Shown here: positions 25,955 through 35,884 of the stretch, in pieces
Layout of the letters: each line of letters opens with the position of its first letter
How positions within the stretch are numbered: position 1 is the first letter of the stretch
The notes under the pieces: model-generated
The model's database searches: none
Told to the model about the DNA's origin: nothing
Seen by the model: only the letters and a program-made list of their open reading frames with translations
Program-made: the position numbers and the translations under genes
Source of the DNA: UKL13-2 sp044346745
Lineage (GTDB): Bacteria; Pseudomonadota; Gammaproteobacteria; Burkholderiales; Usitatibacteraceae
Reading direction: 5' to 3'
Length of the DNA: 64,000 nt
Assembly (NCBI GenBank): GCA_044346745.1
Contig: JBIIYQ010000001.1
Span: forward strand, 68,384-132,383

Positions 25955-26341
25955 TTACTTCGCGCCGCCAGCCTTTGGCTGTTTTGCACCGTACTTTGAA
26001 CGGGACTGTTTGCGATCTTTGACGCCCGCCGTATCTAACGATCCGCGCACCATGTGGTATCGGACGCCGGGCAGATCCTTCACACGACCGCCACGAATCA
26101 ACACCACTGAGTGCTCTTGCAGGTTGTGGCCTTCGCCGCCGATGTAAGAAATGACTTCATAGCCATTGACGAGGCGAACCTTGGCAACCTTGCGAAGCGC
26201 CGAATTCGGCTTTTTGGGAGTTGTGGTGTACACGCGGGTGCAAACGCCACGTTTTTGTGGGCTGTTTTGCAGCGCCGGCGACTTGCTCTTAACGGTGACT
26301 TTGGTGCGCGGTTTGCGCAGCAACTGATTAATGGTTGGCAT
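25955..26341 (-). CDS. rpsL: 30S ribosomal protein S12
   Basis: S12 controls decoding accuracy. The 128-residue protein begins MPTINQLLRKPRTKVTVKSK. The streptomycin-relevant segments PKKPNSALRK and RGGRVKDLPGVRYH have the wild-type lysines, so no S12-based streptomycin resistance is expected. It is the first str-operon gene, with a strong promoter about 170 bases upstream. Confidence 0.98.
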   Translation of the reverse strand: MPTINQLLRKPRTKVTVKSKSPALQNSPQKRGVCTRVYTTTPKKPNSALRKVAKVRLVNGYEVISYIGGEGHNLQEHSVVLIRGGRVKDLPGVRYHMVRGSLDTAGVKDRKQSRSKYGAKQPKAGGAK

Positions 26342-26582
26342 AGGTAAATCCGCTCGATAAATATCGAATAATGATCAATGGCTAAACTGTTTCCTGCTCG
26401 AAACTTGGCTCGCAATGACAGTCGAGAAGCTCCGGGTTCGAATACAGGGAGTATCAGAAAACATCGCTTGCGGCGCAAACCACAATACACACATTTCGGA
26501 CAGCCCGAGATTATGCGACAAAGCCCCCCCCGTGTCAATCAACAGCGGGGGGATTTATCGTCAGTTTGCTTCAGCCGTAAGA
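26342..26582 (-). promoter_or_regulatory. str operon promoter overlapping the rpoC hairpin
   Basis: On the minus strand a perfect -35 TTGACA (26533-26538) and a -10 CATAAT (26510-26515) are exactly 17 bases apart. The spacer contains a run of eight G. Transcription would begin near 26503, giving a leader of about 162 bases before rpsL. The -35 box lies in the loop of the GC hairpin that follows rpoC, so the end of one operon and the promoter of the next share sequence. Confidence 0.85.
26526..26552 (-). terminator. GC hairpin after rpoC, probable weak terminator
   Basis: A 7-bp all-GC stem (CCCCCCG/CGGGGGG) with a 13-base loop lies 31 bases after the rpoC stop. On the minus strand it is followed by GGCTTTG rather than by a clean T run. 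It may terminate only partly, so some rpoBC transcripts may run into the str operon. Confidence 0.5.
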
Positions 26583-29500
26583 CTACGCGGCTTGATCCTC
26601 TGGCGCTTTATCCTCTGCATCGTCTAGCACAAAGCCGTAATTTCCAGATGACGAGGATGTACGCGGACCGACCCGTTTACGGTTGCGATGGTAGGCCAAT
26701 CCGGTACCTGCCGGGATCAGACGGCCAACGATGACGTTTTCCTTCAAGCCACGCAGGTCGTCCTTCTTGCCCATGATTGCGGCTTCGGTCAGAACACGCG
26801 TGGTTTCTTGGAAGGATGCCGCCGAGATGAACGAGTCTGTCGAGAGCGACGCCTTGGTGATACCCAACAAGTTGTAATTGTAATGCGCCGCCTTCTTGCC
26901 GTCCTTCACAACTTTGTCGTTCTCGTCCAACACCTCAGCCCGCTCCAACTGCTCGCCGGCGATGAAACGTGTCTCGCCCGGATCGACGATTGATACACGG
27001 CGCAGCATCTGACGGACGATGACCTCGATATGTTTATCGTTGATCTTCACGCCCTGCAAACGATAAACGTCTTGAACTTCGTCAGTGATGTAACGCGCAA
27101 GCGCTTCCATCCCCTGCAAACGCAAGATGTCGTGCGGATCGGCTGGGCCGTCAACAATGGACTCACCCTTGTTTACGACCTGTCCGTCGTGCGCGGTTAC
27201 GTGTTTGTCTTTCGGGATCAAGTACTCGTGTGGCATTCCATCGAAGTCAGTAATCACCAACCGTTGTTTACCCTTGGTGTCTTTACCGAAGGACACGGTA
27301 CCTGTGACTTCTGCCAACACACCAGCATCTTTCGGTGAGCGGGCTTCAAACAGTTCGGCCACTCGTGGCAGACCACCGGTAATGTCGCGCGTCTTCGACG
27401 ACTCTTGCGGAATACGTGCCATGACTTCGCCAACACCGACTTGCTGACCGTTCTTTACTGTAATGATCGAGCCGATTTGAAAGGTGTAAGCGACAGGTGC
27501 GTCAGAGTTGTTTTGTTTGATTTCCTTGCCCGACGCATCGACCAGCTTTACCGCTGGACGCAACCCCTTGTTGGCGGCAGAACCGCGACGCTTAGGGTCA
27601 ATCACGACCAAGCTGGACAAACCGGTGGTCTCATCGATTTGTTTCGCTACCGTGACACCTTCTTCGACATTTTCGAAACGAACTTCGCCAGCGTACTCCG
27701 TAATGATCGGACGGGTATGCGGATCCCAAGTGGCAAGCGGCGCTCCAGCCTTGATCTTGTCACCGTCCTTCACCGCCATCATTGCGCCATAAGGCACTTT
27801 ATGCCGTTCACGTTCGCGACCAGCCTCGTCGGCGACGATAACTTCGCCACTGCGCGAAATAACGATCACTTCCTTACGCGCATTCAACACCTGACGCAGG
27901 CTAGGCATGAACTTCAACACCCCCGCCGATTTCGCCTCAATGCTGCTCGAAGCGGCTGTACGTGATGCCGCGCCGCCGATGTGGAAGGTGCGCATTGTCA
28001 ACTGTGTACCCGGCTCACCGATCGACTGGGCAGCAATAACGCCAACCGCCTCACCTACATTAACCATCGAGCCACGGCCTAAGTCACGGCCATAACACTT
28101 TGCGCAGAGTCCATATCGGGTGTCACAAGTCAACGGCGTGCGCACTTTGACTTCGTCGATGCCAGCCACATCGATTGCGTCCATGGCATCTTCGTCCATC
28201 ATCGTGCCCGATACCACCAACACCTTGCCCGACTCCGGATGGATAACGTCGCCCTGCGCCACACGCCCAAGGATGCGTTCGCGCAACGCCTCGACGATTT
28301 CACCGCCCTCAACCAGCGCCTTAACGGCCAACCCATTTTCCGTCTTGCAATCATCCTCGATCACAACCAGATCTTGCGTGACGTCGACCAAGCGGCGGGT
28401 TAGGTATCCGGAGTTAGCTGTCTTCAGCGCAGTGTCGGCCAAACCTTTACGCGCGCCATGTGTCGAGATGAAGTACTGTAGAACGTTCAGGCCTTCGCGG
28501 AAGTTGGCGGTAATCGGCGTCTCGATAATCGAGCCGTCCGGCTTTGCCATCAGACCGCGCATACCTGCCAACTGGCGAATCTGTGCGACTGAACCGCGTG
28601 CGCCAGAGTCGGCCATCATGTAAATCGCGTTGAATGACTCTTGGGTGGCTTGTTTGCCGTCCAGCGTCGTGACGGGCTCGGAACCAAGCTGCTCCATCAT
28701 TGCCTTGGCAACCTGATCCCCTGCGCGACCCCAAATATCCACCACTTTGTTGTATCGCTCGCCCTGCGTGACTAGCCCAGAGGTGTATTGCGCTTCAATT
28801 TCCTTCACCTCTTGCTCTGCTGTCGATATGATTTGTTTCTTCTGCGGCGGCACCAACATATCGTCGATGGAGATCGACAGACCAGCCTTGGTCGCGTAGG
28901 TAAACCCGGTGTACATCAACTGGTCTGTGAAGATCACGGTTTCGCGAATGCCGCAACGACGGAACGCGGCGTTGATCAACTTGGAAATTTCTTTCTTCTT
29001 TAACGCTTTGTTGATGTGTGGGAAAGGCAGTCCTGGAGGTAGGATTTCGGACAGAATCGCCCGGCCGACAGTCGTCTCGTAACGCTTGACCCGGGAGAAA
29101 ATTTCACCCTTCTCATTTTTGTCGGTTTCAGCAATACGCACAACTACCTTCGCGTTCAGCGAAACTTCACCTGTCTCGTAAGCGCGCTGCGCTTCCGCGA
29201 CGTTGATGAACATTGAGCCTTCGCCCTTGGCGGCTACACGTTCGCGAGTCATGTAGTACAGCCCCAACACGATGTCTTGTGACGGCACAATAGAAGGTTC
29301 ACCGGAGGCCGGGAACAAGACATTGTTGGACGCCAACATTAGCGTGCGCGCTTCCATCTGCGCTTCAAGCGAGATCGGCACGTGTACTGCCATCTGGTCG
29401 CCGTCAAAGTCGGCATTGAATGCCGCACAAACGAGCGGATGCAGCTGGATCGCTTTACCTTCAATCAGCACGGGCTCAAACGCTTGAATACCAAGACGAT

Positions 29501-30788
29501 GCAACGTCGGGGCACGGTTCAACATCACAGGGTGCTCTCGGATGACGTCTTCCAAGATGTCCCAAACGACCGGCTCCTCAGCTTCGACCATCCGTTTGGC
29601 AGCCTTGATGGTGGTCGCCATACCAAGCACTTCGAGCTTGTGAAAAATAAACGGCTTGAACAACTCGAGCGCCATTTTTTTCGGCAACCCGCACTGATGT
29701 AGTTTCAGTGTTGGTCCAACCACGATTACTGAGCGACCCGAGTAGTCAACGCGCTTGCCGAGCAAGTTTTGGCGGAAACGTCCAGATTTGCCCTTAATCA
29801 TATCGGCGAGTGACTTCAGCGCACGCTTGTTAGCACCTGTCATCGCCTTGCCGCGACGACCGTTGTCGAGCAACGAATCAACGGACTCCTGCAGCATGCG
29901 TTTTTCGTTACGCACGATAATCTCAGGTGCCTTCAACTCCAACAAGCGCTTCAAGCGGTTGTTACGATTGATTACGCGACGATAGAGGTCGTTCAGATCG
30001 GAGGTCGCGAAACGACCGCCGTCCAATGGAACCAAGGGACGCAAATCTGGCGGGAGCACCGGCAAGACTTCCAACACCATCCAGTCGGGCTTGATGCCCG
30101 ACTTGGTGAACGCCTCAAGCACTTTGGTACGCTTGGCGATCTTCTTGATCTTCGCTTCAGATCCGGTGTTACCCATGTCCTTGCGCAGTTGCTCGAGTTC
30201 ACCCGGCAAATCAAGCTTACGCAAGAGTTCGCGAATGCCTTCAGCACCCATCAGCGCTGTGAAGTCGTCGCCGTACTCTTCGACCTTCGACAGGTAGTCG
30301 TCTTCGGTGAGCAACTGGCATTTGTTCAGAGGCGTCATGCCACCGTCTACAACGACATATGCTTCAAAGTACAAAACACGCTCGATGTCACGCAGCGTCA
30401 TGTCCAGCACCATGCCGAGGCGCGATGGCAGGGACTTCAGGAACCAGATATGCGCGGTTGGGCTGGCCAATTCAATGTGACCCATCCGCTCGCGGCGCAC
30501 TTTCGAAAGCGTGACTTCAACGCCACACTTCTCACAAATGACGCCACGGTGCTTGAGTCGCTTGTACTTGCCGCACAAACATTCATAGTCTTTGATCGGA
30601 CCAAAAATCTTGGCGCAGAACAAACCGTCACGCTCAGGCTTGAATGTGCGGTAGTTGATCGTCTCAGGCTTTTTGACTTCACCATATGACCACGAACGGA
30701 TCTTTTCTGGCGAGGCGAGTCCGATCTTGATGGCATCGAACTCTTCTTCCTGCGTAACTTGCTTAAATAGGTCTAATAACGCTTTCAT
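26583..30788 (-). CDS. rpoC: RNA polymerase beta' subunit
   Basis: RpoC carries the catalytic magnesium site of RNA polymerase. It has 1401 residues, a normal proteobacterial length. The N-terminal zinc finger includes CLCGKYKRLKHRGVICEKC near 70-88. The catalytic NADFDGDQMAVHVP loop is near 458-471, and the second zinc site (CDTRYGLCAKC) is near 887-897. It lies 30 bases after rpoB and its C-terminus is acidic. Confidence 0.99.
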   Translation of the reverse strand: MKALLDLFKQVTQEEEFDAIKIGLASPEKIRSWSYGEVKKPETINYRTFKPERDGLFCAKIFGPIKDYECLCGKYKRLKHRGVICEKCGVEVTLSKVRRERMGHIELASPTAHIWFLKSLPSRLGMVLDMTLRDIERVLYFEAYVVVDGGMTPLNKCQLLTEDDYLSKVEEYGDDFTALMGAEGIRELLRKLDLPGELEQLRKDMGNTGSEAKIKKIAKRTKVLEAFTKSGIKPDWMVLEVLPVLPPDLRPLVPLDGGRFATSDLNDLYRRVINRNNRLKRLLELKAPEIIVRNEKRMLQESVDSLLDNGRRGKAMTGANKRALKSLADMIKGKSGRFRQNLLGKRVDYSGRSVIVVGPTLKLHQCGLPKKMALELFKPFIFHKLEVLGMATTIKAAKRMVEAEEPVVWDILEDVIREHPVMLNRAPTLHRLGIQAFEPVLIEGKAIQLHPLVCAAFNADFDGDQMAVHVPISLEAQMEARTLMLASNNVLFPASGEPSIVPSQDIVLGLYYMTRERVAAKGEGSMFINVAEAQRAYETGEVSLNAKVVVRIAETDKNEKGEIFSRVKRYETTVGRAILSEILPPGLPFPHINKALKKKEISKLINAAFRRCGIRETVIFTDQLMYTGFTYATKAGLSISIDDMLVPPQKKQIISTAEQEVKEIEAQYTSGLVTQGERYNKVVDIWGRAGDQVAKAMMEQLGSEPVTTLDGKQATQESFNAIYMMADSGARGSVAQIRQLAGMRGLMAKPDGSIIETPITANFREGLNVLQYFISTHGARKGLADTALKTANSGYLTRRLVDVTQDLVVIEDDCKTENGLAVKALVEGGEIVEALRERILGRVAQGDVIHPESGKVLVVSGTMMDEDAMDAIDVAGIDEVKVRTPLTCDTRYGLCAKCYGRDLGRGSMVNVGEAVGVIAAQSIGEPGTQLTMRTFHIGGAASRTAASSSIEAKSAGVLKFMPSLRQVLNARKEVIVISRSGEVIVADEAGRERERHKVPYGAMMAVKDGDKIKAGAPLATWDPHTRPIITEYAGEVRFENVEEGVTVAKQIDETTGLSSLVVIDPKRRGSAANKGLRPAVKLVDASGKEIKQNNSDAPVAYTFQIGSIITVKNGQQVGVGEVMARIPQESSKTRDITGGLPRVAELFEARSPKDAGVLAEVTGTVSFGKDTKGKQRLVITDFDGMPHEYLIPKDKHVTAHDGQVVNKGESIVDGPADPHDILRLQGMEALARYITDEVQDVYRLQGVKINDKHIEVIVRQMLRRVSIVDPGETRFIAGEQLERAEVLDENDKVVKDGKKAAHYNYNLLGITKASLSTDSFISAASFQETTRVLTEAAIMGKKDDLRGLKENVIVGRLIPAGTGLAYHRNRKRVGPRTSSSSGNYGFVLDDAEDKAPEDQAA

Positions 30789-30818
30789 ATGTTCTCCAAA
30801 TTCAGTTCGTCTCGCGGA

Positions 30819-33800
30819 TTAATAACGCTCGAGATCGATATCGATCGCGAGTGAGCGAATTTCCTTGACCAGCACGTTGAACGACTCGGGCATACCCGCT
30901 TCGATCTTGTGCTCGCCTTTGACGATCGATTCGTATACCTTGGTACGACCATTGGTGTCGTCGGACTTGACGGTGAGCATTTCCTGCAAGGTGTAAGACG
31001 CGCCGTAAGCTTCCAACGCCCAAACTTCCATTTCACCGAAGCGCTGTCCACCAAACTGCGCCTTACCACCGAGCGGCTGTTGCGTAACAAGCGAGTATGG
31101 ACCGGTTGAACGTGCATGCATCTTGTCATCGACCAAGTGGTGGAGTTTCAGGATGTGCATATAACCAACGGTGACAGGACGCTCGAATGCTTCGCCTGTA
31201 CGACCGTCATGGAGCGTGACCTGCGTCTTCGTTGGGGTGAGCCCCATACGCTTGGTTGTCTCGTCGTCGTAGGCGAGGTCAAGCATCGAACGAATTTCTG
31301 TCTCGGCAGCGCCGTCGAACACCGGGGTCGCGAATGGCACACCTTTCGTCAGGTTCTTTGCCATTTCCATGACCTCAGGCGACGTAAGCTCATCGAGATT
31401 TTCTTTCTTGCCGCTGGTGTTATAGACCTTATCGAGGAATTTGCGCATCTTCGCTTCGTCTTCGCCAGCTTTAAGCATCGCGCCGATCTTGTGGCCTAAG
31501 CCCTTTGCTGCCCAACCAAGGTGCGTTTCAAGAATCTGCCCCACGTTCATACGTGATGGAACGCCAAGCGGGTTCAGCACGATATCCATCGGTGTACCGT
31601 CGGCCATAAACGGCATGTCTTCGATCGGCACAATCTTGGAGATAACCCCCTTGTTACCGTGGCGTCCGGCCATCTTGTCGCCGGGCTGCAAGCGGCGCTT
31701 AACGGCAACATAGACCTTGACCATCTTTTGCACGCCAGGTGGTAGCTCGTCACCTTGTGTAAGTTTGCGCTTTTTCTCGTCGAATGCCTTGTCGAACTCT
31801 TTACGCGTCAGTTCAAGCGCTTCCTTCAACGCTTCGAGTTGGCGTGCATCGTCATCCTCGGTCAGACGAATATCAAACCAGTCGTGACGTGGTAGGTCCG
31901 CGAGATAGGCCTTGGTAAGCTTGTCACCTTTTGCCAATTTATTCGGGCCACCCTTCGCAACCTTACCAACGAGCATTTTTTCAATACGCTGAAACGCGTC
32001 ATCTTCAACAATGCGTAGCTGGTCAGCCAAGTCTTTCTTGTAATCCTTCAACTGGTCATCGATGATTTGTTGTGCGCGCTTGTCTCGAACGATTCCCTCA
32101 CGTGTGAACACCTGGACATCGATAACAGTGCCGGAAATGCCGGACTGCACACGCAGCGACGTATCCTTAACGTCGGAGGCTTTTTCACCGAAGATCGCTC
32201 TGAGCAGCTTCTCTTCAGGCGTCAACTGTGTTTCACCTTTTGGGGTCACCTTGCCAACCAGCACGTCACCGGCCTCAACTTCTGCACCGATATACACGAT
32301 GCCCGACTCATCCAGTCGCCCCAACATGCGCTCAGACAGGTTTGAGATATCACGCGTGATTTCTTCTGGCCCCAGTTTGGTGTCACGCGCCACAACCGAC
32401 AACTCTTCGATATGAATCGAGGTATAGCGGTCTTCAGCGACGATCGCTTCCGAGATCAAGATCGAATCTTCGAAGTTGTAGCCGTTCCATGGCATGAACG
32501 CGACCAGCAGGTTCTGCCCGAGCGCCAACTCGCCCATGTCTGTCGAAGCTCCGTCAGCAATAACGTCACGCTTGGCGATGATGTCACCAACCTTCACTAG
32601 CGGACGCTGGTTGATGTTGGTGTTTTGGTTGGAACGCACGTACTTGGTGAGGTTGTAAATATCCACACCGGCTTCGCCAGCGGTTGTCTCGTGGTCGTCC
32701 ACGCGAACGACAACACGGCTCGCATCGACGAAGTCGACACGGCCACCACGGCGGGCCATCACCGCCGTGCCAGAGTCAAGCGCAACGGTACGCTCGATAC
32801 CAGTACCGACAAGCGACTTTTCTGCGCGCAAGCAGGGAACCGCCTGGCGTTGCATGTTTGACCCCATCAGTGCGCGGTTTGCGTCATCGTGTTCGAGGAA
32901 CGGAATCAACGAGGCCGCAACGGAAACGATCTGCGCCGGGGCGACGTCTATGTAGTCGATTGTCTCGGGGCGTGCGAGCATAAACTCATTGTGCTGGCGG
33001 CAGCTAACAAGCTCATCCACAAAATGACCGGCTTTGTCACTGTCGGCATTCGCTTGTGCAATGGTGTACTTGCTTTCTTCAATCGCAGACAGATACTCGA
33101 TCTCGTTAGTGATTTTGTTGTTGATCACCTTACGATACGCGGTTTCTATGAAGCCGTACTCATTCACCTGCGCAAACAATGCGAGTGAGTTGATCAGGCC
33201 AATGTTTGGTCCTTCTGGCGTCTCGATCGGACACACGCGACCATAGTGGGTCGGGTGTACGTCGCGCACCTCAAAGCCTGCGCGCTCACGCGTCAGACCG
33301 CCTGGTCCAAGTGCGGATACACGGCGCTTGTGCGTAATTTCCGACAGCGGGTTCGTTTGGTCCATAAACTGCGATAGCTGGGATGAACCAAAAAACTCCT
33401 TGATTGCCGCCGAAACTGGCTTTGCATTGATTAAGTCATGCGGCATCAAGTTTTCACTCTCGGCCTGTGACAAGCGTTCGCGCACTGCGCGCTCAACACG
33501 AACCAAACCGGAGCGGAATTGGTTTTCAGCCAACTCACCAACCGAGCGTACACGACGGTTACCGAGGTGATCGATGTCATCGACTTCACCGCGGCCGTTG
33601 CGCAACTCAACCAAAATCTTGATGACGGCAACAATGTCTTCTGTCGACAACGTCATCGCGCCAGTCAACTCTTCGCGACCAATGCGACGGTTGAACTTCA
33701 TACGACCAACTGCGGACAGGTCGTACCGATCCGGCGAAAAGAACAACGCATTGAATAGCGTGTTAACCGCGTCTTCTGTCGGTGGCTCCCCTGGCCGCAT

Positions 33801-34955
33801 CATGCGATAGATCGCGACTTTTGCGTTTAGCGCATCAACGGTTTCATCGATTCGCAAGGTGGACGAAATGTACGCCCCTTGGTCGAGATCGTTGGTGTAC
33901 AACGTATAGATTGACTCAACACCAGCGTCAATCAACTTGCGCAGATTGACTTCAGTGAGTTCTTCGTTCGCGTTTGCGACGACTTCACCCGTATCGGTGT
34001 TCACGATGTTGGTTGCCAACACACGGCCGATGAGATATTCCTCATTGACAGGCAACGTCTTCATCTTCGCGGCTTCCATGTCGCGGATGTGTTTTGCAGT
34101 AATGCGTTTGTCTTTCTGGACCAGCACTTTTCCGTCTTCGGTAAGGATATCGAATTTCGCAATCTCCCCCTTCAAGCGCTCCGGCACGAGCTCGAGTTCT
34201 ATCTCACCCTCCTTGGTGATTTGGAATTGGTCAAAGGCAAAGAACTCACGCAAGATTTGATCAGGCGTATAACCCAGCGCCTTTAGCAGAATAGTGACCG
34301 GCATTTTCCGGCGGCGGTCAACGCGGAAATACAAGTAGTCTTTCGGATCGAATTCAAAATCCAACCACGAGCCACGGTAAGGAATCACGCGTGCCGAGAA
34401 CAGCAACTTGCCCGACGAGTGCGTCTTGCCGCGATCATGCTCGAAGAACACGCCTGGCGAACGGTGCAACTGCGAGACAATGACACGCTCGGTACCGTTA
34501 ATCACAAACGAGCCGTTTTGTGTCATGAGCGGGATTTCGCCCATGTACACTTCTTGCTCCTTCATTTCCTTGACCGTCGGCTTAGATGCCTCGCGATCCA
34601 TGATCACCAGGCGCACCTTTGCGCGAAGCGGCGAGGCATACGTCAATCCGCGCTGTTGGCATTCCAACACGTCAAATGGTGGCTGGCTCAGCGTGTAGCT
34701 CTGAAACTCTAGTCGGGCAAACTGGTTGTGCGACACGATCGGGAACACCGAATTGAATGCCGCTTGCAAACCCTGCATCTTGCGGCTCATGACGGCGACG
34801 TCTGCCTGCAAAAATTCTGCGTAGGAGTTGAGCTGGGTTGCCAGTAAAAACGGCACGTCCAACACACTGGCGCGTTTCGCGAACGATTTGCGAATACGCT
34901 TTTTCTCGGTGTAGGTGTACTGCGGCGCGGGGGAGGCTACTGAAGCTTGGGACAT
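30819..34955 (-). CDS. rpoB: RNA polymerase beta subunit
   Basis: RpoB forms the other half of the RNA polymerase active cleft. The protein has 1378 residues. The rifampicin-binding region, FFGSSQLSQFMDQTNPLSEI and the following THKRRVSALGPGG, shows the wild-type Asp, His and Ser residues, so a rifampicin-sensitive enzyme is expected. It is preceded by a 501-base structured gap after rplL and followed by rpoC. Confidence 0.99.
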   Translation of the reverse strand: MSQASVASPAPQYTYTEKKRIRKSFAKRASVLDVPFLLATQLNSYAEFLQADVAVMSRKMQGLQAAFNSVFPIVSHNQFARLEFQSYTLSQPPFDVLECQQRGLTYASPLRAKVRLVIMDREASKPTVKEMKEQEVYMGEIPLMTQNGSFVINGTERVIVSQLHRSPGVFFEHDRGKTHSSGKLLFSARVIPYRGSWLDFEFDPKDYLYFRVDRRRKMPVTILLKALGYTPDQILREFFAFDQFQITKEGEIELELVPERLKGEIAKFDILTEDGKVLVQKDKRITAKHIRDMEAAKMKTLPVNEEYLIGRVLATNIVNTDTGEVVANANEELTEVNLRKLIDAGVESIYTLYTNDLDQGAYISSTLRIDETVDALNAKVAIYRMMRPGEPPTEDAVNTLFNALFFSPDRYDLSAVGRMKFNRRIGREELTGAMTLSTEDIVAVIKILVELRNGRGEVDDIDHLGNRRVRSVGELAENQFRSGLVRVERAVRERLSQAESENLMPHDLINAKPVSAAIKEFFGSSQLSQFMDQTNPLSEITHKRRVSALGPGGLTRERAGFEVRDVHPTHYGRVCPIETPEGPNIGLINSLALFAQVNEYGFIETAYRKVINNKITNEIEYLSAIEESKYTIAQANADSDKAGHFVDELVSCRQHNEFMLARPETIDYIDVAPAQIVSVAASLIPFLEHDDANRALMGSNMQRQAVPCLRAEKSLVGTGIERTVALDSGTAVMARRGGRVDFVDASRVVVRVDDHETTAGEAGVDIYNLTKYVRSNQNTNINQRPLVKVGDIIAKRDVIADGASTDMGELALGQNLLVAFMPWNGYNFEDSILISEAIVAEDRYTSIHIEELSVVARDTKLGPEEITRDISNLSERMLGRLDESGIVYIGAEVEAGDVLVGKVTPKGETQLTPEEKLLRAIFGEKASDVKDTSLRVQSGISGTVIDVQVFTREGIVRDKRAQQIIDDQLKDYKKDLADQLRIVEDDAFQRIEKMLVGKVAKGGPNKLAKGDKLTKAYLADLPRHDWFDIRLTEDDDARQLEALKEALELTRKEFDKAFDEKKRKLTQGDELPPGVQKMVKVYVAVKRRLQPGDKMAGRHGNKGVISKIVPIEDMPFMADGTPMDIVLNPLGVPSRMNVGQILETHLGWAAKGLGHKIGAMLKAGEDEAKMRKFLDKVYNTSGKKENLDELTSPEVMEMAKNLTKGVPFATPVFDGAAETEIRSMLDLAYDDETTKRMGLTPTKTQVTLHDGRTGEAFERPVTVGYMHILKLHHLVDDKMHARSTGPYSLVTQQPLGGKAQFGGQRFGEMEVWALEAYGASYTLQEMLTVKSDDTNGRTKVYESIVKGEHKIEAGMPESFNVLVKEIRSLAIDIDLERY

Positions 34956-35188
34956 TGATGGATCTCCGAACGTTGTGGAACGCCACTTGCTGTGGTGTCA
35001 AAGTTCTTCGACTGGCGCAGACGGTGAACTGTCGGCGTCATTTGGTGAAGGGCCGCTACCCTTCGCTGGCGGACGGTGAGAGGACCTCACCCGGACCAAA
35101 CGTCTTCTGCAGTCGTTTCAGAAGACAAACCAAAACGCATTCTGTGCGCTTTGGTTTAGCCTCTCGGCAAGACATAAACCTCTAACAA

Positions 35189-35221
35189 CGGCGGGCATTT
35201 TCAAGCACTTTTTCCCCAAAC
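35189..35221. repeat. Short dispersed repeat, copy 2
   Basis: This 33-base stretch matches 3267-3299 at 30 of 33 positions. It lies inside the rplL-rpoB gap, between the 13-bp hairpin and the UUCG hairpin. The GGGCA/TGCCC pairing possible in the first copy is broken here. Confidence 0.5.
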
Positions 35222-35267
35222 ACCGCTCTGGTATTGCACTTTCAAATCCGAGCTATCTTGAGACAGC

Positions 35268-35295
35268 AAAGGCTGAGATCGAAATCTCAGCCTTT
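35268..35295 (-). terminator. UUCG-capped hairpin between rplL and rpoB, attenuator candidate
   Basis: On the minus strand AAAGGCTGAGAT pairs perfectly with ATCTCAGCCTTT around the very stable tetraloop TTCG. The downstream sequence is GCTGTCTC, with only three T in the stem base, so termination should be partial. It fits an attenuator that separates high rplJL from lower rpoBC expression. Confidence 0.6.
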
Positions 35296-35456
35296 ACGTC
35301 ACTAACGCTATTACTTCAACGAAACTCAAAGACAAATTTTGATTCGATTGCGCTAGCGAGCGGGGATGATTTTTCTCCGAAGCGCGCAGCCGTATGTCGT
35401 ATACGGCGAGCACTGCAAGAGGAAAAGCGCCCCGCGCAGCAAGCAAACGAACAAAA

Positions 35457-35831
35457 TTACTTCAGTTCGACTTTGGCGCCCGCCTCTTCCAGCTTCTTCT
35501 TCATTGCATCAGAGTCAGCTTTGTTTGCGCCTTCTTTAACTGCTTTAGGTGCGCCTTCAACCAGCGCCTTCGCTTCAGCCAAGCCCAGACCGGTGATTTC
35601 GCGAACAGCCTTAATCACGCCAATCTTGTTTGCGCCGATTTCCATCAACATAACGTTGAATTCGGTCTTCTCTTCAGCTGCTGGAGCTGCTGCGCCGCCG
35701 CCGGCTGCAGGAGCTGCCATTGCCGCTGCGGATACGCCGAACTTCTCTTCGATCGCTTTAACCAGATCGTTCAAATCCATAACCGACATTGTGTCGAGGG
35801 ATGCCAAAAATGCGTCTTTATCGAATGCCAT
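35457..35831 (-). CDS. rplL: 50S ribosomal protein L7/L12
   Basis: L7/L12 forms the multicopy stalk that recruits and activates translational GTPases. The 124-residue protein has an N-terminal dimerisation domain, an Ala/Gly/Pro-rich hinge (AAMAAPAAGGGAAAPAAEEK, about 37-56), and a C-terminal domain ending in KKLEEAGAKVELK. It lies 53 bases after rplJ. Confidence 0.98.
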   Translation of the reverse strand: MAFDKDAFLASLDTMSVMDLNDLVKAIEEKFGVSAAAMAAPAAGGGAAAPAAEEKTEFNVMLMEIGANKIGVIKAVREITGLGLAEAKALVEGAPKAVKEGANKADSDAMKKKLEEAGAKVELK

Positions 35832-35884
35832 GATGTGTTTCCTTTACAAATACTGTTGAATAGGTTGATTGATATCGCAAAAAC

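Larger units (their letters stand above)
34956..35456 (-). promoter_or_regulatory. Highly structured rplL-rpoB intergenic region
   Basis: No gene is seen in these 501 bases. Several hairpins can be read: GAAGGG/CCCTTC (35047-35064), GGTGAG/CTCACC (35075-35091), GTCTTCTG/CAGAAGAC (35102-35126), a 13-bp stem with one wobble directly abutting it (35127-35157), a perfect 12-bp stem closed by a UUCG tetraloop on the transcribed strand (35268-35295), and GCCGTAT/ATACGGC (35389-35407). In E. coli this interval holds an attenuator and an RNase III site that lower rpoBC relative to rplJL; a similar role is inferred. No clear promoter was found. Confidence 0.6.

Noticed and set aside
35389..35407. GCCGTAT/ATACGGC palindrome as a promoter operator for rpoB
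   Set aside because: No promoter elements lie near it, and it is one of several hairpins in the gap, so a structural RNA role is more likely.
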